Positions 28,050 through 39,516 of a stretch of 64,000 nt of DNA are shown piece by piece (position 1 is the first letter of the stretch; each line of letters opens with the position of its first letter). Below the pieces are notes generated by a model. The model saw only the letters and a list, made by a program, of their open reading frames with translations, was not told the DNA's origin and did not search any database. The translations under genes and the position numbers were made by a program. The stretch comes from Sporosarcina sp. ANT_H38 (GTDB lineage Bacteria; Bacillota; Bacilli; Bacillales_A; Planococcaceae): NCBI RefSeq assembly GCF_008369195.1, contig NZ_VOBC01000004.1, forward strand, positions 248,001-312,000, given 5' to 3'.

Positions 28050-31127
<3,078 letters not shown>

Positions 31128-31142
31128 CTATTTTGGTATTTC

Positions 31143-31964
31143 TTACTTAACAGAACCACTGATTCCTTCAACAATGTACTTTTGCGCAAATAGGAATATC
31201 ACAACTGGTGGAACGATCATGACTAAAGTAATCGACATAATCGGTAGAATTTGGAGATCATGAACTCCTTTAAATGCTGCTAATCCTAGTGCTAATGTAT
31301 ATTTCGATTGATCTTGCAGATAGATTAATGGACCCAGGTAGTCATTCCATACTGATAACATATTGAGCACCGCGATTAAGATCAGTGGAGCTTTCATAAT
31401 CGGTACGAATATTTTATAGAAGATTTGGAATTCATTTGCCCCATCCATTCTTGCTGCATTTTCAAGATCCTTCGGTATACTCATAAGGAATTGTCTTAAC
31501 AAAAAGATATAGTATGCCGATCCAAAAAATGATGGGACAATCAATGGCTTTAATGTGTTAATCCAACCAAACATTTTGAATTCCATATATAACGGAATCA
31601 TTGTGACGTCCCAAGGAATCATCATTGTCGCAAGCATCAAGACGAAAAGAGTGTTTTTAAATTTAAAATCAAATCTAGCAAATCCATAGGCAATTAATGA
31701 ACAGGATAGTAGCTGACCTATCGTTGTCATCACTGTAACGATGACGGAGTTCTTTAAATAGACGCCGAATGGTTGACTAGCCCAAGCATCAACAAAGTTT
31801 TTCCACTGAAGTACTTCTGGAAAAATCTTTGGAGGATAGCTAAACACTTCGGTTTCTGTTTTTAATGCAGAAAGGATTACCCACACAAATGGTAATACGA
31901 AGTAAAGTGAAAATAGTCCTAGAAGGCTGTACATGATGATTTTATATCCTTTTGATATTTTCAT
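31143..31964 (-). CDS. Carbohydrate ABC transporter permease (MalG-like)
   Basis: 273 residues, six membrane segments. The binding-protein-dependent transport signature EAA loop is ENAARMDGANEFQIFYKIFVPIMKAPL, with the conserved D-G. The C-terminus (FLFAQKYIVEGISGSVK) is typical of the MalG class. It pairs with the upstream MalF-like permease, with which it overlaps by 4 bp (ATGA), so translation is coupled. No ATPase gene is in the cluster; a shared MsmX-type ATPase encoded elsewhere is assumed. Confidence 0.93.
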   Translation of the reverse strand: MKISKGYKIIMYSLLGLFSLYFVLPFVWVILSALKTETEVFSYPPKIFPEVLQWKNFVDAWASQPFGVYLKNSVIVTVMTTIGQLLSCSLIAYGFARFDFKFKNTLFVLMLATMMIPWDVTMIPLYMEFKMFGWINTLKPLIVPSFFGSAYYIFLLRQFLMSIPKDLENAARMDGANEFQIFYKIFVPIMKAPLILIAVLNMLSVWNDYLGPLIYLQDQSKYTLALGLAAFKGVHDLQILPIMSITLVMIVPPVVIFLFAQKYIVEGISGSVK

Positions 31965-32905
31965 TTTTTTCTCCTCCCTTTCTTCCCTTCTTTTTTCACT
32001 TCATTTTCGTAGAACACCCATGTAGATGATGTCTTAAAGATTAACATTGTTAAGACTAATATCACGATGAACATAAACCATGCGTTTGCACTTGCATATC
32101 CCAGTTGATGGTGTTTGAAAGCGTTGTTATACACGTACAAACCATAGAAATAGGTGGACTTTAAGGGGCCACCGCCGGTTAACAGTAAGACCAAGGTCAG
32201 CTGCTGCAGTGCTCCGATGACTGATGTAATGACGTTAAACAGAATGGTCGGCGTAATACTAGGAATCGTAATACTGAAAAACTGACGGAACGGACCAGCA
32301 CCGTCAATCGCTGCCGCCTCATATAATTCAGCTGGGATCCCTTTTATATTGGTATAAAAGATCAGCATCATAACTCCGACGCCCCAAGCACTCGCAATGA
32401 CAATTGTGAGAAGTGCCCACTTCGGATCTACAAGCCATCTTGGACCTTCAATGCCAAGAAACGATAGTAAGTAATTTAAAATTCCGTACTCTGAGTTGAA
32501 AATCCAACCCCAAATAATCGAAATGGCAACACCTGAAACAACCGCAGGTAAGTAGAAAATCGTACGGAAAAACTTCATTCCTTTTAATGGTTGAGTAATG
32601 AGAAGTGCTAAAATTAATGCAATAGCTAAGTTTAAGGGTACAAATATTGCAGCAAATTTAAGGGTAATAATAATAGATTTATAAAACTGCGGATCTGCAG
32701 TGAACATTGTTTTGTAGTTATCGATCCCCACAAATGTTGGTTCACTTGTAATTGGCCAATTATAAAAGCTCATAATTAATGAGAAAATCAGTGGTCCCAG
32801 GGTGAATACCAAAAAACCAATGATCCACGGTAAAATAAATAAATAGGGCACTTTTCTATTTACTAACTGATAGCTTTTCGTTTTCTTCGTTGTTATATTT
32901 CGCAT
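31961..32905 (-). CDS. Carbohydrate ABC transporter permease (MalF-like)
   Basis: 314 residues, six membrane segments after a basic N-terminus (TTKKTKSYQLVNRK). The EAA loop reads ELYEAAAIDGAGPFRQFFSITIPSITPTILF. LTGGGPLKSTYFYGLYVYNNAFK is characteristic of MalF/LacF-type subunits. The C-terminal stretch KKEGKKGRRKK is unusually basic. Start ATG after GGGGG. A hairpin precedes it in the gap behind the solute-binding-protein gene. Confidence 0.93.
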   Translation of the reverse strand: MRNITTKKTKSYQLVNRKVPYLFILPWIIGFLVFTLGPLIFSLIMSFYNWPITSEPTFVGIDNYKTMFTADPQFYKSIIITLKFAAIFVPLNLAIALILALLITQPLKGMKFFRTIFYLPAVVSGVAISIIWGWIFNSEYGILNYLLSFLGIEGPRWLVDPKWALLTIVIASAWGVGVMMLIFYTNIKGIPAELYEAAAIDGAGPFRQFFSITIPSITPTILFNVITSVIGALQQLTLVLLLTGGGPLKSTYFYGLYVYNNAFKHHQLGYASANAWFMFIVILVLTMLIFKTSSTWVFYENEVKKEGKKGRRKK

Positions 32906-32936
32906 AAAATGCCCCCATCATCAGATTAGAAAATAG

Positions 32937-32963
32937 GGTAAAGCACATAAAAAGTGCTTTACC
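32937..32963 (-). promoter_or_regulatory. Intercistronic hairpin after the solute-binding-protein gene
   Basis: GGTAAAGCAC and GTGCTTTACC pair perfectly around a 7-nt loop, with no long U-run. Such hairpins between binding protein and permease genes usually stabilise the upstream mRNA and reduce downstream expression. Confidence 0.65.
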
Positions 32964-32982
32964 GCATTAAAGATTAATATTT

Positions 32983-34221
32983 TTACTCGACAGCACTGTT
33001 TAATGCTTCTTTCGGGTTCATTAATGTACTTGGATTTAACATCGATTCAAACGTATATTGCAAATTCTCGGATACTTGACTCCAGTCTTCAACGATGAAA
33101 GATGCTGGCGTATAGCCATCACTCTGTTCAAGCATAGAATAGAACACACTTTTCACTTCATCTTGTTCAAGTTGTTCGCTTTCTACGACTGATTTCAAAA
33201 CAGGTAGTTCGAAACCAATTCGCTCCTTATTCGCATCTTCATTTGTCCAGAATTTGATAAATTCAAATGCTTCATCTTTATGTTTTGAGTTTTTAGAGAT
33301 TGAGATACCAGAAGAGCTTAAGATACTGACGCTTTTTCCGTTTTTAAATGTCGGTAATTCTACGACTCCGTAGTCAATACCTGCTTCTTTTAACGGAGTT
33401 AATCCCCATGCACCATATACAAACATCGCAACTTTACCAGACTTCATTTCTGTTGTGCCAGAACCTTCTGTCGTGATAGCATAGCCGTCTTTCGCCATGT
33501 TCTGGAACATTTCAAATACTTCTACTGATTGATCTGAATTCAAGTTACCTTTTAGATTTCCTTCTTTATCAACATAAGATGTGTTATTACCCCACAGGAA
33601 CATTTCAAAATCATATGGATCCGGTTTCCCTGAGAATGCGAAACCGCTTACATTTGAATCTTTATTTGCTAATTTCTTAGCTGTGTCTTGAAGATCCTCC
33701 CATGACCAACCCGATTTTGGATATTCAACACCCGCTTCATCAAATAACGCTTTGTTGTAGTACATAACATGTGTCGTGTAGCCAACTGGTAATCCCAGAA
33801 TTTCTCCATTTGCTGAATTGTAGTTCCACAGTGTTTCATAGAAATTGTCTTTGTACTCAGTACCTTCTTTTTCTAGATAGGGGTCGAGTGGTTCTAGCGC
33901 ATCCTTATATTGCGGGTAGTTCCACATATACATAATGTCTGGAGCATCCTTTGCACCCATACCAGCTGTGATTTTTGTATCGTATTCACTTCCATAAGAC
34001 TCTAAAACAACTTTGATATCGTCTTGTGACTCATTGAATTTGTCAATCATATCTTGCTGAAGGGTAACATCATCGCCAACGTCCCAAGTGGCGAAGCGGA
34101 GTTTTACTTTACCATCTTTCGTGGTATCGCTTTTCTCTCCAGCCGATGAACTACAACCCACTAAAAGCAACATAACTGCAATAAGTAAAAAGAAAACAGA
34201 TTTAAACTTTACAAACTTCAT
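32983..34221 (-). CDS. Sugar ABC transporter solute-binding lipoprotein
   Basis: 412 residues. The signal peptide has lipobox LVGC (Cys about 23). A family 1 extracellular binding protein follows: LRFATWDVGDDVTLQQDMIDKFNESQDDIKV, PDIMYMWNYPQYKD, LEPLDPYLEK, LPVGYTTHVMYYNKALFDEAG, AMFVYGAWG and FEFIKFWTNED. It delivers a carbohydrate, by context a beta-galactoside or galacto-oligosaccharide, to the adjacent permeases. First gene of the operon. ATG start preceded by a G-rich AAGGGGGG site. Confidence 0.93.
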   Translation of the reverse strand: MKFVKFKSVFFLLIAVMLLLVGCSSSAGEKSDTTKDGKVKLRFATWDVGDDVTLQQDMIDKFNESQDDIKVVLESYGSEYDTKITAGMGAKDAPDIMYMWNYPQYKDALEPLDPYLEKEGTEYKDNFYETLWNYNSANGEILGLPVGYTTHVMYYNKALFDEAGVEYPKSGWSWEDLQDTAKKLANKDSNVSGFAFSGKPDPYDFEMFLWGNNTSYVDKEGNLKGNLNSDQSVEVFEMFQNMAKDGYAITTEGSGTTEMKSGKVAMFVYGAWGLTPLKEAGIDYGVVELPTFKNGKSVSILSSSGISISKNSKHKDEAFEFIKFWTNEDANKERIGFELPVLKSVVESEQLEQDEVKSVFYSMLEQSDGYTPASFIVEDWSQVSENLQYTFESMLNPSTLMNPKEALNSAVE

Positions 34222-34253
34222 ACTATACCCCCCTTTTTTTTTTGAACAATTTC

Positions 34254-34282
34254 ATTATATTCTGTGTTTTACTAAAAGTAAA
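34254..34282 (-). promoter_or_regulatory. Promoter of the beta-galactoside operon
   Basis: Minus strand: -35 TTTACT (34277-34282), 17-bp spacer, -10 TATAAT (34254-34259). The -35 lies inside the palindrome described next. Confidence 0.8.
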
Positions 34283-34310
34283 CTGTTTTTTCGTCATTTT
34301 TAGTAAAATA
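34268..34310. promoter_or_regulatory. Probable operator region for the LacI-type regulator
   Basis: TTTACTAAAAGTAAA (34268-34282) is an inverted repeat overlapping the -35 element. TTTTTAGTAAAAT (34298-34310) repeats the half-site upstream. Binding here would block RNA polymerase. That the LacI-type regulator at 24095 binds it is inferred. Confidence 0.6.
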
Positions 34311-34344
34311 CGAGATTCTAAAGACAGGTTCCAGTGTCCGATAG

Positions 34345-34391
34345 TACATAAAGAAACAGTATCCGTATAATGGATACTGTTTCTTTATGTA
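34345..34391. repeat. Perfect 20-bp-arm hairpin upstream of the sugar operon
   Basis: Arms TACATAAAGAAACAGTATCC and its complement surround a 7-nt loop, about 60 bp upstream of the operator region. Not followed by a clear U-run; no gene reads into it on the plus strand. Confidence 0.65.
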
Positions 34392-34570
34392 TAATCACTA
34401 GCGATACTATCCCCCCGGAAGTCAACCACCCCTTTGAAGTATGGGTTTTTCTACTTCGGCAACAGAAAAAGCGTTACACTCAGTGTTTCAAAATCTCCAC
34501 TGATATTCAAATTTACTAAAATAGCCAGTCCATCCGTTATTTACCGCAAAAAACCTTTGAAAGGTCAATA
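34392..34570. other. Gene-free stretch
   Basis: No coding frame or notable structure seen between the hairpin and the following terminator. Confidence 0.4.
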
Positions 34571-34600
34571 AAAAAAGCACGGCAGAGTAGCCCGTGCTTA
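34571..34600 (-). terminator. Terminator of the YczE-like remnant
   Basis: AAGCACGG pairs with CCGTGCTT; a T-run follows on the minus strand. It immediately follows the stop codon of the remnant. Confidence 0.75.
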
Positions 34601-34819
34601 GAAAAAATACTTAAGCAAAACATTTATATCTTGAACATCAATGATTTTCAGCAAAGTTCTTCTGCATTGCGATAAGGTGTAATGAATCATTTGCCCCAAG
34701 AACAATGCTATCAATATCGTGCCAATACCAATAGGGCCGCCAAATAGAATTTCAGATACTCCAAAATTATATGAAACAAAATGCCGGAATTGTACAGGGT
34801 CTGGTGGGGCTTCTGCCAT
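34598..34819 (-). pseudogene. C-terminal remnant of a YczE/YitT-type membrane protein
   Basis: The frame contains FGVSEILFGGPIGIGTILIALFLGQMIHYTL, which matches the last helix-loop-helix of YczE-type membrane proteins (GGPxGxGTxxxAxxxG). The roughly 150 preceding residues are missing, and the sequence upstream is unrelated. Its terminator survives. Confidence 0.55.
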
Positions 34820-35202
34820 AATACCGCCAACGCAATTGTTTGGCTGATGGGGAAAGATCGTAGCGCTATTAGTGGAATCGCCGTACTTGATTTACCAAGG
34901 CGCAAAAGAAAAAGCACATTACTTCAGCTATTTCACTGGATTAGAGTGAAAATGAGTCGCTGGAATAATGTGCTTGATTACAGTAGTTTGATGCCTGATT
35001 TTTTCTCCATGGTATTGGCTAAACCGTGCCTGGTATTGACACAATTTACGCCCTTCGAATCGTGATAGTGCCTGCGCACCACTCACTTCAACTTCTCCTG
35101 CAATAGCTCTTTAATATAAAAGCACAGGCACTCCAACAAACATGTCTGTTCAAACTTTCACTATTGCATGAATGCCCGTCACCTCAATAAGCAAAACCAT
35201 CT
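34820..35202. other. Unassigned stretch
   Basis: A plus-strand frame (34781-35065) contains GKDRSAISGIAVLDLPRRKRKS, but lacks a ribosome binding site and is not recognised. The region from 35066 has small inverted repeats (GTGCCTG/CAGGCAC). It may be insertion-sequence debris. Confidence 0.3.
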
Positions 35203-35655
35203 TTACCGAACTGGCATCTTTTCCTGCTTAACTTGGCGTGCAATTTTCTCTGTTAAGCGTGTTGTCACTTTCGGCAACACCATTTTAATAACAGGTGTCA
35301 ACACAGCGCCTGTTAAGCCACCTGCATTTACTTCAATTGTCCCTGTCATCGTTGTTTCCCCTGCCGTCTCTTCAGCAGTAAACTTGCCACTACCTGTAAA
35401 GTTTTCCGTTAACCCTTTTAACTCGAACCGAATCAACGATGGCTCATGAAATTCAGTGATGTTTAACTCCATTTTCACAGCCTTTTTAAATCCTTTAATA
35501 TTCCCTTCGAATGTCCAAACTGACTTTTGTTCATCAATTTGTTCATGCTCCTTATAGGCAGGAACCATTATTGCCCAGTTCTCAATTTGACTAACGTATT
35601 CCCATACGTTCTCTACAGGTGCTGAAATGATTACAGAATGCGATGCAATTGCCAT
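35203..35655 (-). CDS. SRPBCC (CoxG-like) family protein
   Basis: 150 residues with a START/Bet v 1-like helix-grip fold: SHSVIISAPVENVWEYVSQIENWAIMVPAYKEHEQID at the N-terminus, then alternating beta strands (SVWTFEGNIKGFKKAVKMELNITEF, IRFELKGLTENFTGSGKFTAEE, TTMTGTIEVNAGG), and a long C-terminal helix. The family is CoxG/polyketide-cyclase-like, binding a hydrophobic ligand; the ligand is unknown. Start chosen at ATG 35655 behind AAGGAAG. Monocistronic. Confidence 0.85.
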   Translation of the reverse strand: MAIASHSVIISAPVENVWEYVSQIENWAIMVPAYKEHEQIDEQKSVWTFEGNIKGFKKAVKMELNITEFHEPSLIRFELKGLTENFTGSGKFTAEETAGETTMTGTIEVNAGGLTGAVLTPVIKMVLPKVTTRLTEKIARQVKQEKMPVR

Positions 35656-35997
35656 ACGTTTCACTACTTCCTTCTTTATGTATTTATAATGTGAATCTAC
35701 CACTAACATATAATATTTTACCAGTACAGATTCACATTTAACACCTTTTAGAAAGAAATTAAATAAGTTGAAAAATGAGTACCAGTTTCTATATTAATTC
35801 AGAATTCAAAAAGAATATGGCACCATTCACTTTTGAAAAGATATTGAAAAAGTGAAAGCTATTATCAAATCTTCACCACTAACCCCTTAAATTGTTGCAT
35901 TAAGTAATCATCTTTAGTGATACATGTTCAAAACCGTTAATTCTTCTACCATTAAAACTACCCGTTACTCTATCGGCTATATATTTTGTGAGATAAA
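35656..35997. other. Gene-free stretch
   Basis: Apart from upstream sequence of the SRPBCC gene, no supported feature is visible. Confidence 0.4.
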
Positions 35998-36363
35998 TTA
36001 TTCAACGGAAAGATCGTCAATCGCTTGAACAGCTAGTTCCAATGACTTAATTCTCCTTTCTAAAAGCGTTCTTTGAGGACTACCTGCCTTTGACTTAACA
36101 TAACTGTTCTCAATTGATGGGAATAAACTAATAAGAACATTGCGGGCTTCTGCTAAATCTTCCTGGGTGTATTGATGGGGTCTTTGATTCCAAACGTTTT
36201 CCAGCATGACTAAGCCGATGTAAAGAGCTTTGAGTCGTTTGCTTATTAGGGTAGTATTTGCGTCTTTCTGAGTCATCGTAGCCAAGGCCTTTTCAGATTT
36301 ACTAATTGTCGATTGAAAGGATTTTAGTGATTCCAATTTATCTACATTTGATACGTTTTCCAT
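35998..36363 (-). CDS. Hypothetical helical protein
   Basis: 121 residues, almost wholly alpha-helical by composition, with heptad-like spacing (DKLESLKSFQSTISKSEKALATM; ERRIKSLELAVQAIDDLSVE). No signal peptide, no membrane segment, no family recognised. ATG start with GAGGAC upstream. Isolated between a gap and the GH3 remnant; no function can be inferred. Confidence 0.6.
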   Translation of the reverse strand: MENVSNVDKLESLKSFQSTISKSEKALATMTQKDANTTLISKRLKALYIGLVMLENVWNQRPHQYTQEDLAEARNVLISLFPSIENSYVKSKAGSPQRTLLERRIKSLELAVQAIDDLSVE

Positions 36364-36572
36364 GTTAATACCGTCCTCTCTTCGTCTCTGAATTAGTTTG
36401 ATTGATACTTGATAAAATCGTTAAGAATCTGATTTCACTCGCTCGCTTGGGTCATTAAGATGTGAAAAGGCCGTTAGATGTATATACTTATGTTACAAAA
36501 AAGCAAAGGTTAGTACAATTAAAAATTTGATAATTATTTATCCGTTCATTGAAACTCAATGAACTTTAACTA

Positions 36573-36616
36573 TGGAGATGACGGGAGTCGAACCAAACGT
36601 CCCTAGAAAGGCTATA
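36573..36616 (-). pseudogene. Degenerate copy of the ssrA (tmRNA) 3' end
   Basis: Minus-strand GGTTCGACTCCCG followed by TCTCCAT matches the 3' end of the ssrA gene at 59073-59430 with two substitutions between these blocks. Weaker similarity continues about 15 bases further upstream (GTCC, AGA, GGCT, AA-AC blocks). Orientation is the same as true ssrA. A 3'-end duplication of ssrA is the usual mark of site-specific island integration. Confidence 0.5.
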
Positions 36617-36928
36617 ATACAGCTGAACTAAAGTTATCCCTTAAAATGAAGTGTCTTAAATTTCTTTTCTCAATCGTATGTGTTGTTCCATATACTTTTG
36701 ACGTTGCAAATGTATTTTCTCTTTTTTCTACAATCGCTTCGTCTAATGTACCGTCATGGCTTGTCTTTTCCTTATCTATTTGAGAAAGTCCCATCTTACG
36801 TGTATTAATAAGCCATACCGGCCTTTTCGTCCATGTTCATCAATGTAACCAGATTCTCCGCAAGTTCTTCTAGACTCAAAGACCAATCTTTATATGGCTC
36901 TAACTCCCCACTGTTGTTTGAATGTTTA
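36612..36928 (-). pseudogene. Remnant of a GH3 beta-glucosidase gene (N-terminal part)
   Basis: Translated leftward it gives GELEPYKDWSLSLEELAENLVTLMNMDEKAGMA and, after a one-base frameshift, INTRKMGLSQIDKEKTSHDG and TSKVYGTTHTIEKRNLRHFILRDNFSS. This is the N-terminal pattern of bacterial GH3 enzymes (G-x-L-x-PY-DW ... DL/V--M---EKAG; HFILRDN). The remaining about 600 residues are gone; the fragment ends at the ssrA-like sequence. Confidence 0.7.
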
Positions 36929-37107
36929 AATTATAATCCAGTAATTTCAATGATGTTCTTAACTCTAGTTTCTAAAATGGGTTGTTTATGATTAATCACC
37001 ATTTAAGTTCCGTTTAAATTGGATTTTCTCTATTATAACAATGGGATGAATATATCTCTTTACAAGAAGTTCTAGTATTTAACCTGTTTCGCTTCAGGAC
37101 AACACTA
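36929..37107. other. Upstream region of the GntR operon
   Basis: AT-rich, no gene seen; promoter elements begin at 37108. Confidence 0.4.
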
Positions 37108-37156
37108 TTGACTTAAAAAAAACAGCCTGTTACAGTTATACACATCAGTATATAAC
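37108..37156 (+). promoter_or_regulatory. Promoter and probable GntR operator
   Basis: -35 TTGACT (37108-37113), 17-bp spacer, TACAGT as a weak -10. An imperfect inverted repeat GTTATAC ... GTATATAAC (about 37135-37156) directly follows, where a YtrA-type repressor would bind to control its own operon. Confidence 0.55.
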
Positions 37157-37182
37157 CATATAACCTTATAAGGAGGATATAA

Positions 37183-37212
37183 ATGAAAAAGCAAGGTGGT
37201 GAATCAAAATGA
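37183..37212 (+). CDS. Nine-codon leader ORF coupled to the GntR gene
   Basis: ATG at 37183 follows a consensus AAGGAGG at seven bases and encodes MKKQGGESK. Its stop TGA overlaps the GntR start as ATGA. The GntR gene itself has the weaker site GGTGG inside this ORF, so the minigene may couple translation. Confidence 0.5.
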   Translation: MKKQGGESK

Positions 37213-37592
37213 GTAAGTCATTTGATGCGAACAAACCTATATTTATGCAAGTACGCGAACAGATTGAAGATCAAATTGTAAACAACCAATTGAAAGAAGG
37301 AGAGCAAGCCCCTTCTACAACCCAATTGGTTCATTTTTATAAAATTAATCATGCCACTGTATCAAAAGGTGTAAATCAACTGGTTGATGATGGAATCCTT
37401 TATAAAAAAAGAGGTATTGGGATGTTTGTCGCAGATGGTGCAAAGCAAAAACTCATTCAAAAGAGAAAAGAAGCTTTTGTTGATGATTATATTGTGCGTT
37501 TAGTTCAAGAAGCGAATAAATTGGAAATATCAGAACGTGAAATAGTCGACTTAATTAGAAAAGAGAAAGGAAGTGATCGTTATGACGTTTGA
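37209..37592 (+). CDS. GntR-family regulator, YtrA subfamily
   Basis: 127 residues. The winged helix spans about 10-75: PIFMQVREQIEDQIVNNQLKEGEQAPSTTQLVHFYKINHATVSKGVNQLVDDGILYKKRGIGMFV. A short C-terminal helical dimerisation tail follows, as in YtrA. YtrA proteins repress ABC transporter operons and respond to cell-envelope antibiotics in several Bacilli. First main gene of an operon with an ABC ATPase (overlap 11 bp) and a permease. Confidence 0.9.
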   Translation: MSKSFDANKPIFMQVREQIEDQIVNNQLKEGEQAPSTTQLVHFYKINHATVSKGVNQLVDDGILYKKRGIGMFVADGAKQKLIQKRKEAFVDDYIVRLVQEANKLEISEREIVDLIRKEKGSDRYDV

Positions 37593-38454
37593 TATAGAAA
37601 TAACAAAAGTTGGTTTAAAATACAAGGGCTTTGAAGCACTTAAAGATATCTCATGTACATTTGAGCACGGTAAAATTTATGGACTTCTTGGTAGAAATGG
37701 TGCGGGGAAAACTTCTCTATTATCACTATTAGCAGCTTTTCGTAAGCAAACAGAAGGTTCGATAAAAATTGCTGGTAAAGTTCCATTTGAAAATGCAGAA
37801 ATTATGCAAAACGTTTCATTCCACTATGAAGCAGATTATAAGGACGAAACAGAAAAAGTTAAAGATATGCTTGAAAATGTCAAAAGATATCGTCCTAATT
37901 TTGATGAAAAATACGCAGAGAATCTCATCAAACAGTTTAAGCTTCCATTAAACAAGCCATTCAATCAGCTTTCCCGAGGGATGCAATCTGCACTCAATGT
38001 AACAATAGGGTTAGCAAGTCGCTCAAGTATAACCATTTTTGATGAAGTTTATCTTGGCATGGATGCCCCAACAAGACAAATTTTTTATAAAGAATTATTA
38101 GAGAATCAAGCACGCAATCCTCGTACTTTTATTTTATCAACACATCTTGTTTCGGAAATGGATTATTTATTTGATGAAGTAATCATCATTGATAAAGGTG
38201 AATTTGTGTTACAGGAAGAATACGAAACCCTTGTTTCTAAAGGTGCTTCAATTACGGGGTCTGCAGAGGAAGTAGATGATTTTGTAAGTGATATGAAGAA
38301 ATTAAACGAACAACGGTTAGGAAATACAAAATCTGTTATGGTCTATGGGCATTTTAATGAAGAAAAAAGACATGAAGCACAGCGTAGAGGACTTGAAATT
38401 GGACCTATATCACTACAAGACTTATTCATTCATCTAACAAGCGAGGAGGTTTAA
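37582..38454 (+). CDS. ABC transporter ATP-binding protein (YtrB-like)
   Basis: 290 residues. Walker A GRNGAGKTS, signature LSRGMQSALN, Walker B SITIFDEVYLGMD, switch His in STHLV. About 90 residues of C-terminal extension follow, as in YtrB/YhcH-type ATPases. It powers export or antibiotic response with the following permease. The ATG at 37582 follows AGGAAGTG and overlaps the GntR gene end. Confidence 0.92.
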   Translation: MTFDIEITKVGLKYKGFEALKDISCTFEHGKIYGLLGRNGAGKTSLLSLLAAFRKQTEGSIKIAGKVPFENAEIMQNVSFHYEADYKDETEKVKDMLENVKRYRPNFDEKYAENLIKQFKLPLNKPFNQLSRGMQSALNVTIGLASRSSITIFDEVYLGMDAPTRQIFYKELLENQARNPRTFILSTHLVSEMDYLFDEVIIIDKGEFVLQEEYETLVSKGASITGSAEEVDDFVSDMKKLNEQRLGNTKSVMVYGHFNEEKRHEAQRRGLEIGPISLQDLFIHLTSEEV

Positions 38455-38455
38455 T

Positions 38456-39253
38456 ATGAAACAAAAATCCATCTATTCTAAAGTTGCGCAAGACATGTTT
38501 TTTATAAAACTAAAATGGTCACTTTGGTTTCTTAGTTTTATTTTATTAGCATATATTGTATTAATTGTTATTTCTGTTAATTTAGGTAATACATTCGGAG
38601 ACTTTTCGGCATTTTCCTATGGCTCTTCAAGAATATATATGCTCGTCATAGGAACTCTTTCAGCCTATTATTTTCTACCTTTCTATATACACCAAGGGTT
38701 AACAAGAAAAGATTATTTTATAGGGACAGCACTATCTTCATTTGGTATTTCCATTGCAATTGCTGTTTTTGCATCAATATTAACTGGGATAGAGTATGTT
38801 ACTTTAAAACTTTTCAGTCTATCCCATGTGCTCAATAGCTCAATGGAAAACAGCCTTATTGAGAATGCGAATAAGAATATCTCTATTGATTTAACAGGAA
38901 TGATGTTCGGAGGTTCCAAATTCATAGATGTTGGTAGCAATTTAGCAGTAACACTACTTACTTATAGTATTAGTATCTTTATCTTTTATCTAATCGGTTG
39001 GTTAATCGGTGTTGGATATTACCGATTTGGATGGATTGTCGGGTTTGGATTCATCCTAATCTCTCTACTATTTATCGCTTGCACAGAATTTCTTTTGGGC
39101 AGCGAACTTGGTGAACCCCTAACAACCTTATTGCCATTTGCACCAACAACAATTCCAGTCTTCGCCACTATAGTAGGAATGTTTGTACTAATCGTGTTTA
39201 TTTTATGGATCATTCGACTGATAACCAGAAGTATTACAATTAAGATGTTTTAG
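38456..39253 (+). CDS. ABC transporter permease (YtrC/D-like)
   Basis: 265 residues with six hydrophobic segments in the ABC-2 style: WSLWFLSFILLAYIVLIVISV; YMLVIGTLSAYYFLPFYIHQGLTRKDYFIGTALSSFGISIAIAVFASI, where the GLTRKDYF cytoplasmic loop is typical of the class; LLTYSISIFIFYLIGWLIGVGYYRFGW; and further. One base separates it from the ATPase gene. It forms the membrane part of the GntR-regulated transporter. Confidence 0.88.
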   Translation: MKQKSIYSKVAQDMFFIKLKWSLWFLSFILLAYIVLIVISVNLGNTFGDFSAFSYGSSRIYMLVIGTLSAYYFLPFYIHQGLTRKDYFIGTALSSFGISIAIAVFASILTGIEYVTLKLFSLSHVLNSSMENSLIENANKNISIDLTGMMFGGSKFIDVGSNLAVTLLTYSISIFIFYLIGWLIGVGYYRFGWIVGFGFILISLLFIACTEFLLGSELGEPLTTLLPFAPTTIPVFATIVGMFVLIVFILWIIRLITRSITIKMF

Positions 39254-39466
39254 TTAGCAATAGTAAACACTATCTACGTAAATACAGTCTTACGCTTTAT
39301 GTTCAATGAATTCACGGTATAATAAATGCGTTTGTGGCAGTTCTCGATGGGTTCCGGTTCTCAAAATCCCCCGCCTTGGTTTGTTGAGCCTGCTACGATA
39401 AGTAATTAACTTCCAATTAATCCTTAAAAAGGAAAGAATCACAAAACTCAAAAGAATAACTGAAGT

Positions 39467-39516
39467 AAAAGAGTACTGGATTGTGACGATGTCATAATCC
39501 AGTACTCTTTTTTGTA
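39467..39516. terminator. Bidirectional terminator
   Basis: AAAAGAGTACTGGATT pairs with AATCCAGTACTCTTTT around a 13-nt loop, with T-rich flanks on both strands. It ends the GntR-ABC operon and the convergent DUF4386 remnant. Confidence 0.88.

Noticed and set aside
34781..35065. Plus-strand 94-codon ORF as a transposase fragment
   Set aside because: No conserved transposase motif could be identified; left as unassigned sequence.
36573..36640. Complete tRNA gene on the minus strand
   Set aside because: Only the T-loop and 3' acceptor match. The apparent 5' half (TTTAGTTCAGC) is GH3 coding sequence, so a decayed ssrA 3' end fits better.
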